The notes: generated from the sequence alone by a model not told the origin. Counted from the stretch's first letter, positions 42,956-51,191 are shown. The stretch is DNA of 64,000 nt from Herbidospora mongoliensis (GCF_001570545.1 NZ_BBXD01000024.1:1-64000), one strand, 5' to 3'. Made by a program: numbers and translations.

Positions 42956-44104
42956 ATGTCCCAGCGGTCCGCCAACCGCACCCGCGTCATCCGCGCCTTA
43001 CGCGAACGCGGGCCGCTGTCGCGCCGGGAACTGGCCGACCTCGGGCTCTCCCGTTCGACCGTCACCGTGGTCGTCGACGAACTCATCGGCGCGGGGGTGG
43101 TCATCGAGGTGGAAGGGCCGGTCCGGGGTGCCGGGCGGCCCGCTCAGCTGCTGTCCCTCAATCCCCGGCTCGGGGTCGCGGTGGGGGTGGAGATCGCCAA
43201 CGGGGTGGTGCGCGCCGCGGTCTGCGACGTCTCCCGGCGGCTTCTCTCGCAGGGGGAGATCGCGGTCGATGAGCGTACAGACCCGAAGAAGACCCTGGTC
43301 GTGGTGGGGGAACTCATCGAGCGGCTGCTCGACGGGCGGCCACGGGAGAGCGTTCTCGGGGTCGGGGTCGCGATCCCCGGGCCGATCCAGCGGGGCACCG
43401 GGCGCAGCGGCCGGGCCACCACGCTCAAGCCGTGGGTGGACGTCAACCCCTACGCCGCCGCCGAGGCGCTGCGGCTGCCGCTCGCCGTCGACAACGACGC
43501 CAACCTGGCCGCCGTCGCGGAGGCCACGTGGGGTGTGGCACGCGGGCTGCGGGACGTCGCCTATGTCTATTCCGCCGCCGGCATCGGCGTCGGCTTCATC
43601 CTCAACGGATCCCTGTACGCCGGGGCGAACGGCACCGCCGGGGAACTCGGCCACACCACGATCGACGAGAACGGCGAGATCTGCGAGTGCGGCGGCCGGG
43701 GCTGTCTCAACACGCTGGCCAACGCCTTCTCGATCACCCAGAACCTGCGGCGGAGCCACGGACGCGAACTGTCCATCGCCGAGGTCATCACGCTCGCCCA
43801 CGACGGGGATCTCGGTTGCCGCCGGGTCATCGCCGACGCGGGCCGGCACATCGGGCTGGCCGCGGCCAACCTCTACAACCTGCTCGACCCCGAACTGATC
43901 GTCCTGGGCGGGAACCTCGCGCCCGCCGGGGAGATCCTGCTGGGGCCGCTGCGGGAGTCCATGGCCCGCCGGGCCATCCACGCAGGGGAGGTACTGCCGC
44001 CCTTCATCGTCGGCGAGCTCGATCAGGACGTGGTGGTCGTCCTGGGCGCCGCCGCGGTGGTGCTGCGGGACGACGAGAGGTTTCCGCTGCCCGTCAGGAA
44101 GTGA
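42956..44104 (+). CDS. ROK-family transcriptional repressor
   Basis: 382 residues from the ATG at 42956 (GAGGGGG site 7 nt upstream). N-terminal winged helix (TRVIRALRERGPLSRRELADLGLSRSTVTVVVDELI), then a ROK sugar-kinase-like domain with VDNDANLAAVAE, the ROK signature around GTAGELGHTTID and the zinc motif CECGGRGCLN. In this zinc motif the usual acidic last residue is Asn. It precedes a sugar importer and SMP-30 lactonase on the same strand and probably represses them in response to the imported sugar. Two identical candidate operators support self-control. Confidence 0.93.
   Translation: MSQRSANRTRVIRALRERGPLSRRELADLGLSRSTVTVVVDELIGAGVVIEVEGPVRGAGRPAQLLSLNPRLGVAVGVEIANGVVRAAVCDVSRRLLSQGEIAVDERTDPKKTLVVVGELIERLLDGRPRESVLGVGVAIPGPIQRGTGRSGRATTLKPWVDVNPYAAAEALRLPLAVDNDANLAAVAEATWGVARGLRDVAYVYSAAGIGVGFILNGSLYAGANGTAGELGHTTIDENGEICECGGRGCLNTLANAFSITQNLRRSHGRELSIAEVITLAHDGDLGCRRVIADAGRHIGLAAANLYNLLDPELIVLGGNLAPAGEILLGPLRESMARRAIHAGEVLPPFIVGELDQDVVVVLGAAAVVLRDDERFPLPVRK
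43346..43357 (+). promoter_or_regulatory. second copy of the ROK operator 12-mer, inside the gene
   Basis: GAGAGCGTTCTC, identical to the promoter copy and 418 bp downstream of it, falling in codons for ESVL. It could be an auxiliary operator for looping or a roadblock. Confidence 0.45.
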
Positions 44105-44105
44105 C

Positions 44106-44167
44106 GGCCCGGCTCACGGTTGCCGCCGGGAGCCGGGCCATTTACGCCACGGGGTGGGCCCGTGGCG
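44106..44167 (+). terminator. two tandem hairpins between ROK and the sugar importer
   Basis: First stem GGCCCGGCT / AGCCGGGCC (44106-44114 with 44131-44139), second stem CGCCACGGG / CCCGTGGCG (44145-44153 with 44159-44167), each 9 bp and perfect. The second ends 13 nt before the importer's GGAG site. No T-tracts. They could reduce read-through, tuning repressor versus importer levels, or be an attenuator. Confidence 0.55.
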
Positions 44168-44189
44168 GCGATACAAATGTGGAGCAATC

Positions 44190-45272
44190 ATGAATCTACC
44201 CCGCCTCGGCATGCTCTTCATGCTGGTGGTGGCGACGGCCTGCGGGACGGCTACCGAGCCGCCCGCCACCGCGCCCGAGGGAAAACTGAAGATCGCCCTG
44301 TCCAACTCGTTCATCGGGAACCAGTGGCGGGTCGAGATGGAGAACGTCTTCAAAGCGGCCTGCGCGATGCCGCCCTACGCCACCGCCGTCGAGTGCTCGG
44401 TCTTCAACGCCGGCAACGACGTGTCGACGCAGTCACGCCAGATCTCCAACCTGGTCTCGCAGGGCGTCGACGGCATCGTGATCAACGCGGCCTCGACGAG
44501 CGGGCTCAACGGGGTCGTCCAGCAGGCCTGTGACCGGGGCATCGTCGTGGTGTCGTTCGACAACACGGTCGATCATCCGTGTGGCCTCACGGTGAACACC
44601 GACCAGGTGAAGTTCGGGCAGCAGCTCGCCCAGTTCGTCGTCGACCAGCTCGGCGGCAAGGGGAACGTGGTCATGGTCACCGGTGTGGCCGGGACCGGCG
44701 CCGACAGCGACCGCAACAAGGGCGCCAAGGAGGTCTTCGCCGCCAGTCCCGGCATCAAGGTCGTGGCGGAATACAGCGGGATGTGGGACTCGGCGACCGC
44801 CCAGCGCGTCACGGCGGCGCAGCTCCCGAGCCTGCCGAAGGTCGACGGGGTGTGGGTGTCCGGCGGGACCGACGGCGTCATCAAGGCCTTCGCCGACGCC
44901 GACCGGGACATGCCGGTGTTCGGCGGCGAGGCCGAGAACGGCTTCCGCAAGTACATGGCCGGGACCCTCACCCCGCAGGTGACCGGGATGTCGATCGGCC
45001 AGCCTCCCTACCTGTCGGTGGTGGCGCTGGAACTGGCGCGGGCGGTCATCAAGAAGGAGCGCGAGAAGGGGAACCTGACGATCCCGTTCCCGGTCGTCAC
45101 CGGCTCCGCACTCACACCGGGCGAGACGGTCTTCCCCGACCTGCCCGACAGCTTCTTCGCCGACTTCACCGACTCCGGCCCGGACGCGATCCTGATCCTC
45201 TGCCAGGAGGCGGCCACCGACGGCACCCCGTGCCCCGGCAAGACCCTCGACGTCAAGCTCGGCGCCCCATGA
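44190..45272 (+). CDS. sugar-binding lipoprotein, ribose type
   Basis: 360 residues from the ATG with a GGAG site. Lipoprotein-like signal with Cys in VVATACGT (degenerate lipobox, Ala at -3). Periplasmic-binding-protein fold of the RbsB type: KIALSNSFIGNQWRVEM, the VSQGVDGIVINAASTSGLNGVVQQACDRGIVVVSFDNTVD core, then TVNTDQVKFGQQLAQFV and GVWVSGGTDGVIKAFAD. Binds the sugar for the downstream importer. Stop overlaps the ATPase start as ATGA. Confidence 0.92.
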   Translation: MNLPRLGMLFMLVVATACGTATEPPATAPEGKLKIALSNSFIGNQWRVEMENVFKAACAMPPYATAVECSVFNAGNDVSTQSRQISNLVSQGVDGIVINAASTSGLNGVVQQACDRGIVVVSFDNTVDHPCGLTVNTDQVKFGQQLAQFVVDQLGGKGNVVMVTGVAGTGADSDRNKGAKEVFAASPGIKVVAEYSGMWDSATAQRVTAAQLPSLPKVDGVWVSGGTDGVIKAFADADRDMPVFGGEAENGFRKYMAGTLTPQVTGMSIGQPPYLSVVALELARAVIKKEREKGNLTIPFPVVTGSALTPGETVFPDLPDSFFADFTDSGPDAILILCQEAATDGTPCPGKTLDVKLGAP

Positions 45273-46819
45273 CGGTCGAGGCCACCGGGATACACCGCGC
45301 GTTCGGCGGTGTCCTGGCCCTCCGGGACGCGTCCTTCACGGCGCGTCCCGGAGAGATCCACGCTCTGGCCGGAGAGAACGGGGCCGGCAAGAGCACCCTC
45401 ATCAAGGTGCTGTGCGGCGTGCTCCGGGCCGACGCCGGAACCGTGACGGTCTCCGGGCGGGTCGCGACGGCCTTCCAGGAACTGTCCCTGCTGCCCGACC
45501 TGACCGTGGCCGAGAACCTGCTGCTCACCGCGCCGCCCCGGGGGCGGCTCGGCCTCGTCCGCCGTAGCCACCTCGCCGCCGAGGCTTCCCGCCTCCTGTC
45601 TCTGTACGGGGTCAGCGAGATCGACCCCCGCTCCCCCGCGCGTGACCTGGCGGTTTCGCAGAAACAGGTGGTGGAGCTGGTCCGGGTCCTGGCCCTGGAA
45701 CCCGACGTGGTCTTCCTCGACGAGCCGACGGCGGCGCTGGCGCAACGGGAGGTCGACTGGCTCGCCGGGCACATGCGGCGGCTGCGCGACGGCGGGGCCT
45801 GTGTCGTCTTCACCTCGCACCGCTGGCGGGAGATCGAGCGCCTGGCCGACCGGGTAACCGTCTTCCGCAACGGGACGCACGTCGCGACCCGGGAGCGGCT
45901 GACCGAAGACGAGGCGATCACCCTGATGACGGGACGGACCCTCGACGCCACCTATCCGGATGTCTCGGCGATCGAGGTCGGCGAGAACGCGCTCACGGTG
46001 ACCGGCTTGACGAGCGGTCGCCTCCGCGACGTGTCCTTCGACCTGCGCAAGGGCGAGATCCTCGGCGTGGGGGGACTGGCGGGCCAGGGCCAGCGCGACC
46101 TCTTCCTGACGCTGTTCGGCGCCCGGAAGCCCGTGGCGGGCCAGTTGTCCGTCGGGCGGAGTCGGATCTCCGCTCGTCGACAGCCGCCCGACGACGGGAG
46201 GGTGGTCGCGAGAAGGGCTTTCGGCGCGGTGGCCCGGAGGTTCGGCGTACACAGGACAGGAGAAAGGTGGTCGTTGCGGGGGCCCAAGGATGCCATCCGG
46301 GCGGGGATCGCCTATGTCCCCGAAGACCGGAAGGCCGAAGGGCTGCTGCTGCCGCTGTCGATCCGCGACAACATCGCGCTCACCACGCTGACCCGGCGCT
46401 CCCGCGCCGGATTCATCCGTCACCAGGCGGAGAACGCCGCGATTTCCGACGTGACGGGAAAGCTGGCCATCGGCGCCGGTCGCGCGACCTCCCGAGCGGC
46501 CGGTGAGCTGTCGGGCGGCAACCAGCAGAAGACCGTAATGGCCCGCTGGCTGCTGACCGACGCCGACGTGTTCCTGCTCTACGACGTCACCCGCGGCGTG
46601 GACGCGGCCACCAAGCACGACATCTACCACCTCATCGCCGACCTGGCCCGGAACGGCAAGGCGATCCTCTTCTACTCCAGCGAGACCGAGGAGATCGCCC
46701 ACCTCTGCCACCGCGTCCTGGTCCTGCGCGAGGGTCGTATCGCAGCCGAACTCGCCGGCCCGGTCGGCGACGCGGAGGAGATCGTCGCCGCCTCGATCAG
46801 GGAGACGGCCGATGCGTGA
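45269..46819 (+). CDS. tandem ATPase of ribose-type sugar importer
   Basis: 516 residues with two ATPase halves, as in RbsA/XylG. Half 1: Walker A GENGAGKST, Q-loop-like FQELSLLPD, C-loop LAVSQKQVVEL, Walker B VVFLDEPTAAL, SHRWRE switch. Half 2, as usual for the class, lacks a canonical Walker A; it has GVGGLAGQGQRDLF, PEDRKAEGLLLPLSI, LSGGNQQKTVMARWL and a Walker B reading LLYDVTRGVD. A basic insertion of about 35 residues (around 295-330; RISARRQPPDDGRVV...) interrupts half 2 before KDAIRAGIAYVPEDR and is not expected in the family. Overlaps both neighbours. Confidence 0.92.
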   Translation: MTVEATGIHRAFGGVLALRDASFTARPGEIHALAGENGAGKSTLIKVLCGVLRADAGTVTVSGRVATAFQELSLLPDLTVAENLLLTAPPRGRLGLVRRSHLAAEASRLLSLYGVSEIDPRSPARDLAVSQKQVVELVRVLALEPDVVFLDEPTAALAQREVDWLAGHMRRLRDGGACVVFTSHRWREIERLADRVTVFRNGTHVATRERLTEDEAITLMTGRTLDATYPDVSAIEVGENALTVTGLTSGRLRDVSFDLRKGEILGVGGLAGQGQRDLFLTLFGARKPVAGQLSVGRSRISARRQPPDDGRVVARRAFGAVARRFGVHRTGERWSLRGPKDAIRAGIAYVPEDRKAEGLLLPLSIRDNIALTTLTRRSRAGFIRHQAENAAISDVTGKLAIGAGRATSRAAGELSGGNQQKTVMARWLLTDADVFLLYDVTRGVDAATKHDIYHLIADLARNGKAILFYSSETEEIAHLCHRVLVLREGRIAAELAGPVGDAEEIVAASIRETADA

Positions 46820-47738
46820 TCTGCAGGATCGGCTCGGCTATCTCGTGCTGATCGCGACCGCCGTCGCCTACTTCGCCGTCTATACGACCAGCCTGGGCAG
46901 GCCTCCGGGCTCGTTCGACTATCTGGCCATTCTCAACACGACGATGCCGCTCGCGCTCGTCGCCATCGGGCAGAGTCTGGTCGTTCTCACCGGCGGCATC
47001 GACCTGTCCGTGGGCGGTGTGGTGAGCGTCTGCGTCGCCGTCACCGCCGCGACCGGTGGGGCCCCCGGGTGGATCCTCGTCGTGCTGCTTCTGGGCGCGG
47101 CGGCCGGGCTGGTCAACGGGCTGATCGTGGCGTTCGGGCGGATCGCGCCGATCCTCACCACACTGGCCACACTCTCGATCTACACCGGGGCGGCTCTCTG
47201 GGTGCTGCCCGTTCCGGGCGGGTCGATCATGCCCGAGGTCAGGGCGGTCCTGTCCAACCCGAACATCCCGACGGCGCTGGGATGGCTGGCGCTCGCGGTG
47301 GCGGGCTGGTGGGTGCTCCGGCGGACCCGGTTCGGCATGCGCGTCTACGCCGTCGGCAGCGACGAGACGTCCGCCCGCGCTGTCGGCATCCCGGTCGAGC
47401 GGGTCAAAACGGCCGTCTACGCGCTCTCCGGCCTGTGCTCGGCGCTCGCCGGGGTGTTCTACGTGTCCACCACCACAGCGGGCGACGCCAACGCGGGCGC
47501 GCCGTTCATCCTCACGTCCATCGCCTCGGTGGTCGTGGGCGGGGTCGCGTTCACCGGCGGAAGAGGCAGCGCCATGGGCGCCGTCGCCGGGGCGGTCGCG
47601 CTCACACTGGTGATCGACGTGCTGTTCTTCGCGGGCATCGACCCGCTCTACCAGTCGCTCTTCCAGGGCCTGTTCCTCGTCGTCGCGGTCCTCCTCGGCA
47701 CCGCCGCCGCCCTGCTCGCCCGCCGGAGGACGACATGA
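46812..47738 (+). CDS. ribose-type sugar ABC permease 1
   Basis: 308 residues of the BPD_transp_2 (RbsC) family, about 8-10 hydrophobic segments. LVVLTGGIDLSVGG near residue 60, LSIYTGAALWV, RRTRFGMRVYAVGSDETSARAVGIPVERVK and VVVGGVAFTGGRGSAMGAVAGA are the conserved blocks. Starts 8 bp inside the ATPase gene. Its TGA overlaps the ATG of a 16-codon mini-gene that in turn overlaps permease 2. Confidence 0.93.
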   Translation: MRDLQDRLGYLVLIATAVAYFAVYTTSLGRPPGSFDYLAILNTTMPLALVAIGQSLVVLTGGIDLSVGGVVSVCVAVTAATGGAPGWILVVLLLGAAAGLVNGLIVAFGRIAPILTTLATLSIYTGAALWVLPVPGGSIMPEVRAVLSNPNIPTALGWLALAVAGWWVLRRTRFGMRVYAVGSDETSARAVGIPVERVKTAVYALSGLCSALAGVFYVSTTTAGDANAGAPFILTSIASVVVGGVAFTGGRGSAMGAVAGAVALTLVIDVLFFAGIDPLYQSLFQGLFLVVAVLLGTAAALLARRRTT

Positions 47739-47785
47739 TCGCGCCGCCGGAGAATCGCGGGATCCACCGCCGGAGGGCCACATGA
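47735..47785 (+). CDS. 16-codon mini-gene between the two permeases
   Basis: Reads MIAPPENRGIHRRRAT. Its ATG overlaps the permease-1 stop (ATGA) and its TGA overlaps the permease-2 start (ATGA). A GGAGG site at the end of permease 1 fits it. The initiation region CGCCGGAGGnnnACATGA appears twice, 47 bp apart, once for the mini-gene and once for permease 2, so it probably arose by a short duplication. It may only keep ribosomes coupled through the gap; a peptide function is not shown. Confidence 0.45.
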   Translation: MIAPPENRGIHRRRAT

Positions 47786-48708
47786 ACCGCCGCGCTCTCT
47801 ACGCCGCCGCCATCGCGGTCGCGGTCCTGGTCATCGGGGCCGTCCTCACCCCCGGGCTGGCGTCCTGGCCGGGGCTGCGGGCCGTGCTGGTCGTCGCGAG
47901 CTTCACCGGGTTCGTCGCGGCCGGGCAGATGCTGGTCGTGCTGGTGGGCGGGATCGATCTGTCGATCCCGTGGGTGCTGAACGCGGCGGCGATCGTGCTC
48001 ACCACCACCAGCCTCGGCATGTCGCAGCGCCTCCCCGTCGCGCTCGCGCTGGCGATCGGCGCGGGACTGGCCGCCGGGCTCGTCAACGGGCTCGGGGTCG
48101 CCTGGCTCGGAGTGCCGGCCGTCGTCATGACGCTCGGGATGAACGGTGTCCTCCAAGGTCTCACGCTAGGGCTCTCCCAGGGCCTGACCTGCGATGACTG
48201 CGGCCACTACGCCCCGTCGCCGCTCCGGGACCTGTTCGCGGGCACCGTCCCGGCCGCGTTGCTGGTCTGGCTGGGCATCGCCCTGCTGGTGACGGTCCTG
48301 CTGCGGCTGACCGTCTTCGGGCGGCGGGTGTACGCGACCGGCGTGAACCCCAGGGCCGCCTTCCTGTCCGGGGTCGGGGTCAAGGGGGTCACGGTCGCCC
48401 TCTACACCCTCTCGGGCGGGTTCGCCGCGCTGGCCGGGATCATGCTGGTCGGCTACGGCGGGCAGGCGTCCCTGGGACTCGGGGACCCCTACCTGTTCGA
48501 GTCGATCGCCGCGGTCGTGGTGGGCGGCGTGTCCATCCTCGGCGGCCGCGGCGACTACGTCGGCGTCGTGGCGGGGTCGCTCACGCTGGTGGCCGTCACG
48601 ACGGTGCTGCGGGCGCAGCAGGTGCCCGAACACGGCCGGCTCATGATCTACGGCCTGGTCATCCTCGCCATCCTGTTCGCCTACGGCCGGGAGAGAGCCC
48701 ATGATTGA
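47782..48708 (+). CDS. ribose-type sugar ABC permease 2
   Basis: 308 residues, BPD_transp_2 family. LVVLVGGIDLSIPWVLN, GLGVAWLGVPAVVMTLGMNGVLQGLTL, RRVYATGVNPRAAFLSGVGVKGVT and VVVGGVSILGGRGDYVGVVAGSL mark the fold. The CDDCGHYAP segment in the periplasmic loop has two cysteines, unusual here. It forms a heterodimeric channel with permease 1. Its last 8 bp overlap the SMP-30 gene. Confidence 0.93.
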   Translation: MNRRALYAAAIAVAVLVIGAVLTPGLASWPGLRAVLVVASFTGFVAAGQMLVVLVGGIDLSIPWVLNAAAIVLTTTSLGMSQRLPVALALAIGAGLAAGLVNGLGVAWLGVPAVVMTLGMNGVLQGLTLGLSQGLTCDDCGHYAPSPLRDLFAGTVPAALLVWLGIALLVTVLLRLTVFGRRVYATGVNPRAAFLSGVGVKGVTVALYTLSGGFAALAGIMLVGYGGQASLGLGDPYLFESIAAVVVGGVSILGGRGDYVGVVAGSLTLVAVTTVLRAQQVPEHGRLMIYGLVILAILFAYGRERAHD

Positions 48709-49507
48709 CGTCTTCAGCGACATCCCCTGCCGCCTGGGCGAAAGCGCCCTGTGGGACGGCGTCCGCCTCTACTGGGTCGACATCCTCGGCCACCGGATCT
48801 ACGCCAAACCCTGGGCCGGCGGCGACACCCTCACCCTCGAAACCCCCGGCCCGGTCGGCGCCGTGGCCCTGAGACGACACGGCCTCGTGGCCACACTCCG
48901 CCACACGATCGCCTTCGCCGACATCGACGCGGGGACGATCCAACCGATCGTCGAGGTCGAAAGCGCCGAGGAGAACCGTCTCAACGACGGCGCCGTCGAC
49001 GCCGAGGGCAGGTTCTGGTTCGGTTCGATGAACCTGGCCGAGAAGGACCCCACCGGCTCCTTCTACCGCCTGAACCCCGACCTCACCGTGGAGAAGATCT
49101 TCGGCGGGGTCATCTGCTCCAACGGCCCGGCCTTCAGCCCGGACGGCAGAACCGTCTACCACGTCGACTCCACGAGCAGGCGGATCACCGCGTACACGCA
49201 AGAAGGAGAGAGCCGGATCTTCGCGACCGACGACGACTGCTTCCCCGACGGCCTGGCCGTCGACGCCGAAGGCGGCGTCTGGAACTGCAAGTGGAACGGC
49301 TCAAGAATCGTCCGGTACGCCCCCGACGGCACGATCGACCGCATCCTCAAGGTCCCCGTCGAGCGGCCGACCCGATGCGCCTTCGCCGGACCGGATCTCG
49401 ACGTTCTCGCCATCACCACGGCGGCGGGCGACCATCCGCTGTCCGGTCAGACGTTGCTGGCCGACCCCGGCGTGAGGGGGCTGGCGGCTCATTCGTTCCT
49501 GGGCTGA
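48701..49507 (+). CDS. SMP-30/gluconolactonase-type lactonase
   Basis: 268 residues. Beta-propeller with the metal-site residues of regucalcin: Glu in RLGESALWD (residue 14), Asn in ENRLNDGAVD, Asn in CSNGPAFSPDGRT, and Asp in FPDGLAVDAEGGVW. Hydrolyses a sugar lactone in the cytoplasm. As the last gene of the ROK-sugar importer operon it suggests the imported sugar is oxidised to a lactone, although no dehydrogenase gene is present here. Confidence 0.92.
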   Translation: MIDVFSDIPCRLGESALWDGVRLYWVDILGHRIYAKPWAGGDTLTLETPGPVGAVALRRHGLVATLRHTIAFADIDAGTIQPIVEVESAEENRLNDGAVDAEGRFWFGSMNLAEKDPTGSFYRLNPDLTVEKIFGGVICSNGPAFSPDGRTVYHVDSTSRRITAYTQEGESRIFATDDDCFPDGLAVDAEGGVWNCKWNGSRIVRYAPDGTIDRILKVPVERPTRCAFAGPDLDVLAITTAAGDHPLSGQTLLADPGVRGLAAHSFLG

Positions 49508-49620
49508 CCGCGCGGTCCTGCGACGGGAAGCCGAGCGATGTGGGCCGGTCGGCCCGGCCACACGCACGCGGGATTTCAAAGCAGGTCAGACGCTCTAGGT
49601 TCGTCGCGAAGGCGTGCCGC

Positions 49621-49740
49621 AATATGCGGGCTGACAAGGCGACCATGCCCGCTTGGTCGAGGATGCGCCGTTCCTCCGCAAAAAACCCAACCACGGGCCG
49701 CCCTCGTCTCGCGCACCCAAGGTTGGGGCTCCCGCATATT
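49621..49740. other. 120-bp nested inverted-repeat structure at the island edge
   Basis: Outer arms AATATGCGGG (49621-49630) and CCCGCATATT (49731-49740) pair perfectly. Inside, CGACCA pairs with TGGTCG (49640-49645 with 49654-49659) and CCCAACC with GGTTGGG (49686-49692 with 49721-49727). The whole could fold into a three-way junction. It sits in the 332-bp gap between the SMP-30 gene and the first island gene, where no protein gene is supported. Confidence 0.45.
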
Positions 49741-49839
49741 CCTGAGGAATCAGGACGCAAATCGCTTTATCGACGATTCGCATTAGGAAATCCAAGTATT
49801 GTGCCCAGCGATCAGTTGCGATGACGAGGGACATAGCGG

Positions 49840-50124
49840 ATGGGCAGCAAGAAACGCGGCAAATCAGGATCGATGCGGCCGCGAGGCGGAAAGCGGAACA
49901 AGACCGACCGGCCAGACCGCCCACTACGGCGTGACCTTTTTGTCGCCCTCATCGCCCTCGTGGGCGCGAGCATCGCGACCTGGTTCGTCAGCCCCTCCTG
50001 GAGATCCGCAACGAGGAGGCCGTGCTGGCCAGCAAAGAAGAGCTGCTCAAACAGCAGCCCGCACTGCTCCACGAGGCTCGATACGACTTCGACTCCACCT
50101 CGAGCGACATCTACGCGTTCGTGA
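49840..50124 (+). pseudogene. N-terminal part of a frameshifted membrane protein
   Basis: The frame starts MGSKKRGKSG..., is very basic, then has one TM (LFVALIALVGASIATWFV). Near a CCCC run at 49992-49995 the reading becomes low-quality (SPSWRSATRRPCW), while the next frame gives LLEIRNEEAVLASKEELL, which continues into the 50022-50726 frame. One base lost or gained there would join the two into a protein of about 295 residues with an N-terminal anchor. Confidence 0.55.
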
Positions 50125-50726
50125 AGCCCTTGGACGAAGCCGGGAAGAACCGGGTGCGAAACATTCGAGGGTTCATCCCACCCATGGAAGAACTCCTCAA
50201 GGAATACGACCCGATCCAGATCGACCCCGGCAAATCCCTTTCGAAAATTCGCATCAAATTATGGGGGAACCGGATGAAAGCCGTGACCGTCGATAGCATC
50301 GTTCCTCGGATCACCAAGCGCCTGTCGCCGTGGAACGGAAGCCTGGTGGTCGCTTGGCCCCAAGGGCAGGAGGAGACAGTCCGGCTGGGATTCGATCTCG
50401 ACAAGCCGGGGGAAGCCGTCACGATAGACAAAAGGGACGTGTGGCGGGAGAAGCGTTACATCGACGCCCATACCATCTCCCTGGAAACCGGTGAGCCGAT
50501 CGTCCTCATCGCGGACGCCGTCACCGAGACCTGCTACTGCGAATGGGAGATCGTCCTCACCACGAAATCCGACCAGGTGGAAGAGGAAGTGGTGATCAAC
50601 AACGACGGGAAACCCTTCCGCACGACGGCCCTCGCTCCCCCATACGGGTCGGAGTTCGAGTTCAACGCCTGGACCAAGCGCTACGACGAACTCGCCCCCG
50701 GGGAAAGCCCACGATGGGCGCGCTGA
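50022..50726 (+). CDS. hypothetical protein, soluble part of the frameshifted membrane protein
   Basis: 234 residues in the open frame; the coding signal extends upstream of the GTG (LLEIRNEEA), so this is probably the C-terminal part of the gene beginning at 49840. A helical start (EELLKQQPALLHEARYDF) is followed by a beta-rich segment without a known motif. Composition is less GC-rich than the chromosomal genes, with several A/T-ending codons, in keeping with transferred DNA. The last 13 bp overlap the next gene. Confidence 0.6.
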   Translation: MLASKEELLKQQPALLHEARYDFDSTSSDIYAFVKPLDEAGKNRVRNIRGFIPPMEELLKEYDPIQIDPGKSLSKIRIKLWGNRMKAVTVDSIVPRITKRLSPWNGSLVVAWPQGQEETVRLGFDLDKPGEAVTIDKRDVWREKRYIDAHTISLETGEPIVLIADAVTETCYCEWEIVLTTKSDQVEEEVVINNDGKPFRTTALAPPYGSEFEFNAWTKRYDELAPGESPRWAR

Positions 50727-50998
50727 GGACCGTGGCGTTCGCCGCGGTGGGTCTGGGCGTCGGAATAATGCTGGCGACCACGCTCTCGTCGGCCGGGCTG
50801 CACCCCGATCCGGAACCGTCGCCGCTTACTCCAGTCCGCGTCACGGCGTCGGAACCCGACCTCCTCGACGATGCCGGGTGGGCCGTGGCCATCCGTCGGC
50901 CCCGCGATGGCCGATCTCATCCTCGGCGCCCTCGATGGGGACGACACCGCAGCCCAGAGGGACGGACACGCCCCGCTGCCCACAGGGCCCGGACGTAA
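50714..50998 (+). CDS. small membrane-anchored protein, uncertain 3' half
   Basis: Starts ATG overlapping the previous gene. Residues 1-28 (MGALRTVAFAAVGLGVGIMLATTL) are a clear TM or signal anchor, then a Pro-rich stretch. After about residue 60 the sequence is Arg/Pro-rich and looks like read-through in the wrong frame, and it overlaps the better-looking gene at 50907. The original gene probably ended near 50905. Small proteins of this type are common on actinobacterial mobile elements. Confidence 0.45.
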   Translation: MGALRTVAFAAVGLGVGIMLATTLSSAGLHPDPEPSPLTPVRVTASEPDLLDDAGWAVAIRRPRDGRSHPRRPRWGRHRSPEGRTRPAAHRART

Positions 50999-51191
50999 CG
51001 ACGCGCTCGCCGCCGTCGCCCGAGTCCGCGCCTTTGCCGAGAGCTGGGCCGCCAAGCCCGATGAGGACTGGGCGAACGAGATGACCGGCGCCGACGCCGG
51101 GCGACGCGTGCTCGCTGCCCTCGAAGGGCGGGAGCCGTGGCCCTCGCCGAACTCATCGCCGCCTCCGGCCTGGCCGCCGACACGCTCGTAA
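50907..51191 (+). CDS. small hypothetical protein of the mobile island
   Basis: 94 residues beginning MADLILGALDGDDTAAQRDG, with a regular helical middle (LAAVARVRAFAESWA, DAGRRVLAALEG). The last 20 residues are Pro-rich and overlap the next gene, so the natural end was probably after ALEGREP. No known domain. The MAD start resembles several other genes of the island. Confidence 0.5.
   Translation: MADLILGALDGDDTAAQRDGHAPLPTGPGRNDALAAVARVRAFAESWAAKPDEDWANEMTGADAGRRVLAALEGREPWPSPNSSPPPAWPPTRS

Noticed and set aside
49413-49760. Minus-strand frame with ILRHAFATNLERL, reminiscent of a tyrosine recombinase box
   Set aside because: Only this short stretch fits, no catalytic Arg/His/Tyr arrangement follows, and the frame coincides with the nested inverted repeats; taken as chance.
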